Below are positions 1 to 5,127 of a stretch of DNA of 7,378 bases, piece by piece (position 1 is the stretch's first letter; the number at the start of each line of letters is the position of its first letter). Source of the stretch: an uncultured Desulfobulbaceae bacterium (GTDB lineage: Bacteria; Desulfobacterota; Desulfobulbia; Desulfobulbales; Desulfobulbaceae); NCBI GenBank assembly GCA_947260045.1, contig CAMYOP010000050.1, positions 1 through 7,378 of the forward strand. The letters are read 5' to 3'. The notes beneath the pieces are model-generated. The model was not told the DNA's origin, made no database searches, and saw only the letters and a list, made by a program, of their open reading frames with translations. The translations under genes and the position numbers were made by a program.

Positions 1-193
1 CTAAAAACTCTTCAATCACCATACTTCTTGTCTTGGCTGCAAATATCAGACTATTGACCTGCTGGGATCGGAGTTGTTTGTAAAGGGGAAGGACGCTGAC
101 GATAGCGACGCAAATACAAGCTATCAGCAAGCCAAGGGAGGCTGTCAGAAGTATTTTAGTCTTAAACTGCTCTTTGAAGCTATTATTATCCAT
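1..193 (-). CDS. N-terminus of a membrane sensor protein (partial)
   Basis: An open frame begins at an ATG (191-193, minus) and runs off the left edge of the window, giving the first 64 residues. A short charged cytoplasmic start (MDNNSFKEQFKTK) is followed by one hydrophobic segment at about residues 14-37, rich in Leu, Ala, Ile and Val, and then a polar stretch (LYKQLRSQQVNSL, ending SMVIEEFL). This is the usual beginning of an extracytoplasmic sensing domain after an uncleaved signal anchor, as in sensor histidine kinases, methyl-accepting chemotaxis proteins and GGDEF proteins. The output domain is outside the window, so the class cannot be decided. No strong Shine-Dalgarno sequence is visible upstream of the ATG. 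It follows the 862-residue gene on the same strand, separated by 211 bp. Confidence 0.7.
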   Translation of the reverse strand, partial: MDNNSFKEQFKTKILLTASLGLLIACICVAIVSVLPLYKQLRSQQVNSLIFAAKTRSMVIEEFL

Positions 194-401
194 GCAATTT
201 ATACTGCCAAGTAATGAAGAGTTTGGAAGATGTAAAATGCGATGCAAATATTTCTAAATCAGTTTGTTTCCTGGCTTGTAAGTTAAAAGCTCTTAATTCA
301 ATTATAAATGGGTGCCTGTGCAGAGTCAAATTTGCTGTAGAAGTTTTGGAACATCAGTGGTTTGGAGTGTTTGCAGCTATAGGTTTTTTGCCTGCGCTGC
401 A

Positions 402-415
402 ACGCTATAGAGCGT
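402..415. repeat. Small perfect hairpin over the stop codon of the 862-residue gene
   Basis: ACGCT (402-406) and AGCGT (411-415) form a 5-bp stem around the loop ATAG. The stem covers the TAG stop of the minus-strand gene (405-407). Reading along the minus strand there is no T-run after it, so it does not qualify as an intrinsic terminator, and no better terminator candidate is visible in the 211 bp between this gene and the next. Function unknown; it may be chance. Confidence 0.3.
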
Positions 416-2993
416 ACCAGAAAAAAAAGCCCATCAAAAGAAGATATGCATAGGGAAGGCTATACAACCGCATGGAAAATGAAGTGGTCCGAGTGTAGCG
501 TTGCACGATTCGATAGGTGGCATAAAAGGCAGCGAGGAGGCCGCCAGCAATTATAAGCTGCTGCAATGTTGCGGTTGCTTCTGGTTGGAACAAACGATAC
601 CCAGCTTCTCCAGAGTCTTTTAACAAGGGTATGGGTAAAAGGCTTACCAGCTGGCTGAGTCCGGTAATAAACATTTCAAAATATACCGCAAGAAAGGCTC
701 CAAGCACCAGCGGGATACAACCATATCCTGTTGCTTTGAAGAGATCAGTAAAGGTGCGCCTGCTTAGCTTTGTCTGAACGTAAAGAAAACAGCTATAAAG
801 ACCAAGACTGCAGAGTATAAGTGCAAACATCAGCAGGCTACCCATAAAATACGATGGGCTATATATTTCCATAAATGCGGTGAATTGTTGATGACGGGCA
901 AGTGGAAAGTAAATTGCTGCCAGGCTTACGATCAGGAAACTGTCAGCAGCTCTAGGATTCTGGATGAGCCATAACTCCTGGGGGGCAATGCGCAGATTAA
1001 GCTGAATGGAGTTATGGGGACAGTTTTTTATACAGTTGGCACAGAGGGTACAGTCCCTGTTGTTGTCTACTAGAAAAGGATGTCGAGACATGGGACATCC
1101 TTCATGCTTTTCATCTCCTTTGTAACAGGTATGTTCACGGCAGGTGTTTACACAGAAATGCCTGTTGGCGCGCAGTTCCATAACTGAAGGCATGGCAAAT
1201 ATAGCATTCAGTCCTCCCAGGGGACAGACGTAACGGCACCAGGCTTTTCTTTTAAAGAACATGGAGAATACAAGTGAACCAAGCATAATTGCCAGGACAA
1301 TTGCACCTGTAAGCCGCGCATTTTGATAGGCATCCCACACAAGTTCAATCCAGAAGATTGCGATGCAGGACAGGGCCATGATCCAGCCGGAATATTGGGC
1401 AATAAAATCAGGAACAGCACGCTTTGGCTTTATAATTTTCTGGGCCAGATTACCTGGTAATGAGAGTGTACAGACACTGCACCAGACACGTCCCAGAAAG
1501 AAGAAGGAAAAGAGCATCAGGGGCCAGCCGATTGCCCAGCTCATGACAAGGCCAATATTTTTGCCTGGATCCTGTGGGCCGAAAAGAAGGATTCCCAAAC
1601 CACCGATAAAAAGGATTGTCACCAGGAGACGTGGAAGGAAAGGATAGAGCGGGCTTGTCGCTAATTTTTTTATAAAAGGCCATCGCAGCAGATTATATTC
1701 TCGTTTCCCTTCTGGCTGGGGTAGTCCAAGAAGAATCTGTTCTGAGAGGATCTCATCTTTTTCTGCCAGGAGAACTGCCCGTTGAATCACGTTTCCCAGT
1801 TCAGTGAGATTGCCAGGCCAATCGTAATTCATCAGCACGCCAAGAGCATTGGATGATACATTTTGGATGTTGCGGCCGTATTCTCTGTTAAAATGCTCCA
1901 GGTAAAAGTTAACCAGACGGGGAATGTCACGTTTATGTTCACAGAGGGGTGGAATGCTCAGTTTTCTTGGCGAGAGTATCTTTTCCAGTTCAGGAATAAA
2001 GAGGGATGATCCCTGTTGTGGGAGCTCATCATTTCTGCAGACAAAAATCAGTCGAGCATCCATTCTGATGGAGTTTTTTCCTTTCACTCGGTGGAATTCA
2101 CCGTCTGTAAGTGCCTTGCAGAGTTGTTGTTGAACACCAATGTTGAGTGATTCTGCATGATACAAGACCACTGTCCCACCCCGAAATTGTTCGAGAATTC
2201 CTGTGTGGCGAACCTGGGAGAATGGGAACGCATCGTGTTCGTGTCCAAAAAGTTTCCCCTCCCAGAGTCCTGCTTCAAATTGGCTGACATCAAGCTCTAT
2301 ATAGGGGCCTTGACGATAAGAACTGTTTAAATGTACCTGATTTGCGACCAGACGTCGTCCTGTTCCATGTGAACCTATAATGAGAAGAGGTTCCAGGTTG
2401 CGGGCAAAGAGCTGGATCTTTTCATTTATTTCTTTTGCAGATAATGTTGTGGGGGCTGCTCCTTGCTTGCTCGATCTGCTTGAAGGTACCTGCTGGTCCC
2501 TTGGTAAAGACTGTCCGCTTAAACTTTTATTTTCCTGGCTAAGTGGATGTCTGCTGTCAAAGATAATGTCAATCTGCTCACGAAAGGCAAGGCGTAGCCG
2601 TGCGGCAAGAATTTTGTTGAGCTGCAGCAGGAAAGCAGGATTTGCCACAAGAACCTTTTGGAATATGTCCCCAGGAATGCAAAGGAGAGTAACTGGCGTT
2701 GCACAGCGTACACTGAGTGACCGCGGTTGATCCGAGAGGAGAGAACTTTCACCAAAATGACCGCCAGATCCTATCCTGCCAACAACAGCGGCGTTATTAT
2801 CTTCCCGTTTGATAATAAGATCAACTTCGCCTTCAAGCAGAACATAAAAATGATCTCCTGTATCACCTTGATGATAGACATATTCTCCTTCCTGTTTAAG
2901 ACTGTCTTTTGACCGACGGTACAGTATTTCAAGCTCACCTGGAGAAAGCTTTGAAAAAAGAGGAAATGTCGGGAGGCATGCTTGAATATCCAT
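405..2993 (-). CDS. Cyclic-nucleotide-binding / degenerate NtrC-type AAA+ / membrane 4Fe-4S (NapH/NosR-like) chimera
   Basis: An 862-residue fusion with ATG start and TAG stop. Residues ~9-125 form a Crp/Fnr-type cyclic-nucleotide-binding domain; its phosphate-binding cassette (FGESSLLSDQPRSLSV, 80-95) keeps the expected Glu82 and Arg91. A polar linker (~145-185) leads to an NtrC-family AAA+ module (~186-425). It is recognisable from GSHGTGRR (207-214) and YDWPGNLTELGNV (390-402), but Walker A has Arg for Lys, GAFTGA reads DAFPFS (254-259) and the Walker B Asp-Glu reads Tyr-His (278-279). No helix-turn-helix follows. Instead there is a membrane domain with about nine hydrophobic segments (from ~454) and cysteines of the NapH/NosR/CcoG kind: WCSVC (504-508), WCRYVCP (585-591), Cys614/618/623/633, and a classic ferredoxin motif CTLCANCIKNCP (648-659). 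I infer a membrane electron-transfer protein gated by a cytoplasmic cyclic-nucleotide sensor. The domain calls are firm, the role is not. Confidence 0.9.
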   Translation of the reverse strand: MDIQACLPTFPLFSKLSPGELEILYRRSKDSLKQEGEYVYHQGDTGDHFYVLLEGEVDLIIKREDNNAAVVGRIGSGGHFGESSLLSDQPRSLSVRCATPVTLLCIPGDIFQKVLVANPAFLLQLNKILAARLRLAFREQIDIIFDSRHPLSQENKSLSGQSLPRDQQVPSSRSSKQGAAPTTLSAKEINEKIQLFARNLEPLLIIGSHGTGRRLVANQVHLNSSYRQGPYIELDVSQFEAGLWEGKLFGHEHDAFPFSQVRHTGILEQFRGGTVVLYHAESLNIGVQQQLCKALTDGEFHRVKGKNSIRMDARLIFVCRNDELPQQGSSLFIPELEKILSPRKLSIPPLCEHKRDIPRLVNFYLEHFNREYGRNIQNVSSNALGVLMNYDWPGNLTELGNVIQRAVLLAEKDEILSEQILLGLPQPEGKREYNLLRWPFIKKLATSPLYPFLPRLLVTILFIGGLGILLFGPQDPGKNIGLVMSWAIGWPLMLFSFFFLGRVWCSVCTLSLPGNLAQKIIKPKRAVPDFIAQYSGWIMALSCIAIFWIELVWDAYQNARLTGAIVLAIMLGSLVFSMFFKRKAWCRYVCPLGGLNAIFAMPSVMELRANRHFCVNTCREHTCYKGDEKHEGCPMSRHPFLVDNNRDCTLCANCIKNCPHNSIQLNLRIAPQELWLIQNPRAADSFLIVSLAAIYFPLARHQQFTAFMEIYSPSYFMGSLLMFALILCSLGLYSCFLYVQTKLSRRTFTDLFKATGYGCIPLVLGAFLAVYFEMFITGLSQLVSLLPIPLLKDSGEAGYRLFQPEATATLQQLIIAGGLLAAFYATYRIVQRYTRTTSFSMRLYSLPYAYLLLMGFFFWYAL

Positions 2994-3140
2994 TGACCTT
3001 GGCAGGGTTCTAAATTTTCAATAGTTGTCTTTATTTTATCACAAATACCTTTGCAGCTGACCACTATTTCAAAATTTTGTCTATTTGTTCCAGAATGCTC
3101 TATTTTGTTTGTTCCTCTGCCCCAAGGCTTTTGCCAGACT

Positions 3141-3189
3141 TCTAATGGACCAATACGTATTAGAGATAATTCCGTTGTCTGTATTAGAG
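3141..3189. promoter_or_regulatory. Cluster of palindromic and direct repeats, possible operator
   Basis: TCTAAT (3141-3146) and ATTAGA (3159-3164) are inverted copies 12 bp apart. AATACGTATT (3152-3161) is a perfect 10-bp palindrome overlapping the right arm. GTATTAGAG occurs at 3157-3165 and again at 3181-3189, one copy every 24 bp. The region lies between two divergent genes, where a regulator site would be expected. The binding protein is unknown and the repeats are short enough that chance is possible. Confidence 0.3.
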
Positions 3190-3348
3190 TTCGATTGTAA
3201 AGTAATGTATGTGAAATTGAATCTGTTTGGATCGGTTAACCAGCTTAAACCATAACCTATTTTTTAAATAATAAGCTTGTTGAGACGAAATCATAACTAA
3301 TGAGGAATGAGGAGATGTTTAGGATGGGGAATTTCCTGGTTACCGCCT

Positions 3349-3399
3349 CCTACTTTGTCATTATTTAGGCATTATGATGTTTAGATTAGACAAAGTGGG
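3349..3399. repeat. Inverted repeat just upstream of the cas3 remnant
   Basis: ACTTTGTC (3352-3359) and GACAAAGT (3389-3396) are perfect 8-bp inverted copies. With one T-G pair the stem extends to 11 pairs (3349-3359 with 3389-3399) around a 29-bp AT-rich loop. The right arm ends 12 bp before the first cas3 start codon, so it lies in the 5' untranslated leader or promoter of the former cas operon. It could be an operator, a leader hairpin or a scar. No T-run follows, so it is not an intrinsic terminator. Confidence 0.4.
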
Positions 3400-3411
3400 A
3401 ACTGGATAGGG

Positions 3412-3684
3412 ATGGTGAAAATGGACTATTGGGCTAAAACCACTTCTGATGGATATCCTGGCATTAGTGTCCTGGAACATATGCGACATGTCGGGGCTGT
3501 GGCTGGACAACTTGCAAAACAGAATAAGATTATATTGGGTTTGCTGGGACTCAACATCGGTGAAATTTCTTCACTTGCGGCTTTCCATGACATAGGGAAA
3601 ATTTCTCAAGGATTTCAACGAAAAAGTCCGGCATGGCTTGAGGAATATGGATTGCAGGAAAAAGACATTGCTGAAATGCGGTAA
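3412..3684 (+). pseudogene. cas3: cas3 remnant, N-terminal HD-nuclease part only (type I-E-like)
   Basis: A 90-codon frame matching the beginning of the CRISPR helicase-nuclease Cas3. The start (MDYWAKTTSDGYPGISVLEH) and FHDIGKISQGFQRKSPAW (58-75) are characteristic; His59-Asp60 is the HD pair, and His23 or His26 may be the preceding metal-ligand histidine. Full Cas3 proteins are roughly 800-950 residues. Everything after the first part of the HD domain is missing: the later HD ligands, both helicase domains and the C-terminal domain. The FQ.K wording after HDIGK fits type I-E better than I-C. Start choice: the ATG at 3412 has AGGG directly against it, so the ATG at 3421 (residue 4, leaving MDYWAK) may be the true one. 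A stop at 3682-3684 follows DIAEMR, and no Cas3 sequence is visible in the next 126 bp. It cannot work as a nuclease-helicase. Confidence 0.85.
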
Positions 3685-3810
3685 TATTGTATCGAGTTGA
3701 ATCTTTTTCTGGAACAGTTTGAATTTTTTACTTGATGTGAAAAATACTTAACAAAGACTGAAAGTGTAAAATGGTGCTAAAGCTAGATAGGTCAAAAAGG
3801 ATAAGATAAC

Positions 3811-4791
3811 ATGAACTCCGACCTCGGTGAATTAATTTTATATCAGACCGAAGACGGTCAAGCATCTATTGATGTTCATCTTAAAGATGAGACAATATGG
3901 TTGTCGTTAAACCAGATGGCGGAATTGTTTGAACGAGATAAGTCTGTTGTTTCCAGGCATTTACGAAATATTTTTCAGTCTTGTGAACTGGAAAAAGCAG
4001 CAGTTGTTGCAAAAAATGCAACAACTGCTGCTGACGGAAAAACATATCAGGTTGAATTTTTCAATCTTGATGCCATAATCTCGGTCGGCTACCGGGTTAA
4101 CTCCAAACGCGGTACCCAGTTTCGTATATGGGCTACATCCGTTATCAAAAATCATCTAGTCAAGGGCTATACGATTCATCATAAACGGTTGGCAGAAAAA
4201 GGTGCAGGTGAATTGAAGCAGGTTTTGTCGCTTCTTTCTCATACCCTTGAAGGGCATGAGTTGGTCAACGATGAAAGTCGTGCTGTTCTGGATATTATAA
4301 ATCAATATGCCGGAACCTGGAAGATTCTTCTCCAATACGACGAAGATAATTTTCCTTCCTTGGAATCAGGGCATGAGTCTAAGACTGCCCTTGATCTTGC
4401 CAATGTCAGAAATGCCATTTCTTCTCTTAGGGAAGAATTGGCTGCCAGAGGCGAGGCAACCAGTTTGTTTGGTCAGGAGCGGGGTGAAGGGTTGTCCGGT
4501 ATTATTGGCGCAATTCATCAGACCTTCGGTGGGCAGGATCTTTATCCAAGTGTTGAAGAAAAGGCGGCTCATCTTCTCTACTTTGTCATCAAGGATCACC
4601 CTTTTTCTGATGGGAATAAAAGGATCGGCTCTTTTCTTTTTGTTTTGTTTTTACAAAGAAATGCGCTTCTGGAACAGCAGAATATTGACAATAAGTCCTT
4701 GGTAGCGCTTGCTCTTTTAACTGCGGCCAGCGATCCGGTTCAGAAAGATTTGCTGATTCGGTTGATAATGAATTTGCTTGAGGGGGTCTAA
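3811..4791 (+). CDS. RhuM-family / Fic-Doc domain fusion protein
   Basis: A complete 326-residue frame with TAA stop. AAGGA nine bases before the ATG is an acceptable Shine-Dalgarno site. Residues ~8-125 match the virulence RhuM family: WLSLNQMAELFERDKSVVS (30-48) reads as a helix-turn-helix-like segment and VEFFNLDAIISVGYRVNSK (81-99) is the family signature. A helical linker (~128-200) leads to a Fic/Doc domain (~200-322) with the active-site motif HPFSDGNKR (263-271). His263, the Asn-Lys-Arg end and Asp267 are present, so the site looks intact; NKR rather than NGR is as in Doc-type enzymes. Such enzymes transfer phosphate or AMP to target proteins, so a toxin or defence role is likely, but the reaction here is unresolved. 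No separate antitoxin gene is adjacent; the RhuM half may act in self-control (inference). It sits inside the decayed cas locus, ending 6 bp before the cas1 fragment. Confidence 0.9.
   Translation: MNSDLGELILYQTEDGQASIDVHLKDETIWLSLNQMAELFERDKSVVSRHLRNIFQSCELEKAAVVAKNATTAADGKTYQVEFFNLDAIISVGYRVNSKRGTQFRIWATSVIKNHLVKGYTIHHKRLAEKGAGELKQVLSLLSHTLEGHELVNDESRAVLDIINQYAGTWKILLQYDEDNFPSLESGHESKTALDLANVRNAISSLREELAARGEATSLFGQERGEGLSGIIGAIHQTFGGQDLYPSVEEKAAHLLYFVIKDHPFSDGNKRIGSFLFVLFLQRNALLEQQNIDNKSLVALALLTAASDPVQKDLLIRLIMNLLEGV
3996..4032. repeat. Perfect 16-bp inverted repeat inside the RhuM-Fic coding sequence
   Basis: The arm at 3996-4011 (AGCAGCAGTTGTTGCA) is the exact reverse complement of 4017-4032, with the 5-base loop AAAAA at 4012-4016. 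The arms encode residues 62-74 (KAAVVAKNATTAA), within the RhuM domain. A stem this long and perfect would form a very stable mRNA hairpin or a DNA cruciform. No T-run follows it, so it is not a standard intrinsic terminator, and the reading frame passes through it unbroken. Confidence 0.85.
4781..4786 (+). promoter_or_regulatory. Shine-Dalgarno-like AGGGGG before the cas1 fragment
   Basis: AGGGGG lies within the last codons of the RhuM-Fic gene, 11 bases before the ATG of the cas1 remnant. With a gap of only 6 bp between the stop and the next ATG, this arrangement would permit translational coupling, as expected between genes of one operon. Confidence 0.45.
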
Positions 4792-4797
4792 AAAACT

Positions 4798-5034
4798 ATG
4801 ACAGAGCCAGTTTTACCCTCACTGAAACCTATTCCAACAGGAAGCGCGGCCTGCCTGATACTTGAGCCCGGAACCAGAGTCTCTCATGCAGCTGTTGCTT
4901 TGGCTTCAAGGGTCGGTTGCCTCCTGATATGGGTAGGTGAGGCCGGTGTAAAGCTCTATGCATCCGGCCAGCCGGGTGGGGCACGAGCGGATAGATTGTT
5001 GTATCAGGCATGTTTCCCACACACGTGGGGATGA
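4798..5034 (+). pseudogene. cas1: cas1 remnant (type I-E), internally deleted and fused to a CRISPR repeat
   Basis: A 78-codon frame. Residues 1-13 (MTEPVLPSLKPIP) match the start of type I-E Cas1. Residues 14-71 (TGSAACLILEPGTRVSHAAV, then LLIWVGEAGVKLYASGQPGG and ARADRLLYQA) match the region that in E. coli Cas1 begins about 35 residues later. The stretch between PIP and the following GS, which includes KDR and the IDV.DGAF-type segment of the family, is missing in frame. After LLYQA homology stops, and the last residues (CFPHTWG) and the TGA stop are read out of a CRISPR repeat. Cas1 is normally about 300 residues; the helical integrase domain with the metal-binding Glu/His/Asp residues is absent. 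A working integrase is impossible. The identification is firm because GQPGGAR and EPGTRVSHAAV are hallmark segments. Confidence 0.9.
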
Positions 5035-5038
5035 ACCG
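5010..5038 (+). repeat. CRISPR repeat, type I-E form (29 bp)
   Basis: The unit begins ATGTTTCCC and ends GTGGGGATGAACCG, the form usual for type I-E repeats (TTCCCC, a short palindrome, GGGGATGAACCG). Its palindrome CCCAC-ACAC-GTGGG gives a 5-bp stem, 6 with a T-G pair, and a 4-base loop. It abuts the cas1 fragment with no cas2 or leader between. Its first bases are read as the end of the cas1 frame. Confidence 0.8.
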
Positions 5039-5072
5039 TCAGAATTAGTGATCGTCTGGAAAAATTCAACAT

Positions 5073-5104
5073 GTCGCCCCTCACGCAGGGGCTTGGATAT
5101 TTAT
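5073..5104 (+). repeat. CRISPR repeat, type I-C-like, degenerate 3' end (32 bp)
   Basis: The unit starts GTCGCCCCTCACGCAGGGGC, then TTGGAT, then TTTAT-like bases. Type I-C repeats have the general form GTCGC, a C/G palindrome, GCGTGGATTGAAAC. By that form the first 20 bases fit, GTGGAT is changed only to TTGGAT, and the last six bases are degenerate, as often seen in the terminal repeat of an array. The GCCCCT/AGGGGC stem is intact. Aligned instead to the type I-E repeat 63 bp upstream, fewer than half of the bases match. The alternative is a badly decayed type I-E terminal repeat. Confidence 0.6.
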
Positions 5105-5127
5105 GTTAAGAAGAAAGCTGATTATTC

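Larger units (their letters stand above)
2994..3411. other. Divergent intergenic region between the 862-residue gene and the cas3 remnant
   Basis: These 418 bp are AT-rich with stop codons in every frame I followed and no recognisable protein remnant. They must carry the promoters of the leftward chimera gene and of the old rightward cas operon. Visible structure: a cluster of short inverted and direct repeats at 3141-3189 and an imperfect hairpin at 3349-3399, listed separately. No clear sigma-70 or sigma-54 promoter with correct spacing could be assigned. The chimera gene has only AAGG three bases before its ATG, which is too close for a good Shine-Dalgarno site. Confidence 0.6.
5010..5104 (+). 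CRISPR. Residual CRISPR array: two unlike repeats and one spacer-length gap
   Basis: A repeat at 5010-5038 and a second repeat-like unit at 5073-5104 flank 34 bp of unique sequence (5039-5072), a normal spacer length. Both read in the plus direction, like the cas fragments. The first is of type I-E form and the second looks like type I-C, so this is the end of a collapsed array rather than a normal two-repeat array. There is no leader, no cas2 and no further copies on the right, where the minus-strand gene ends 23 bp later. Confidence 0.65.

Noticed and set aside
189..210. Sigma-54 promoter look-alike before the partial sensor gene (minus strand TTGGCA ... TTGCAT)
   Set aside because: The GG and GC elements are 11 bases apart instead of 10, and the gene's ATG falls within the element, so it cannot be its promoter.
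214..453. 79-codon plus-strand frame
   Set aside because: It overlaps the end of the 862-residue gene on the other strand, has no convincing ribosome-binding site and its sequence resembles no family; its C-terminal basic tail comes from reading the antisense strand.
405..2993. Reading the large gene as a sigma-54-dependent transcription activator
   Set aside because: GAFTGA, the Walker B acids and the DNA-binding domain are all missing, and half of the protein is a membrane Fe-S domain.
2771..3064. 97-codon minus-strand frame across the start of the large gene
   Set aside because: It is out of frame with the cyclic-nucleotide-binding domain, which accounts for the coding signal there; the extension past 2993 is low-complexity intergenic sequence.
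3412..5104. A functional minimal CRISPR system using short Cas3 and Cas1 forms
   Set aside because: The Cas1 fragment lacks its catalytic domain and has an internal gap, Cas3 lacks most HD ligands and the helicase, and no effector genes are present; decay explains this better than a novel system.
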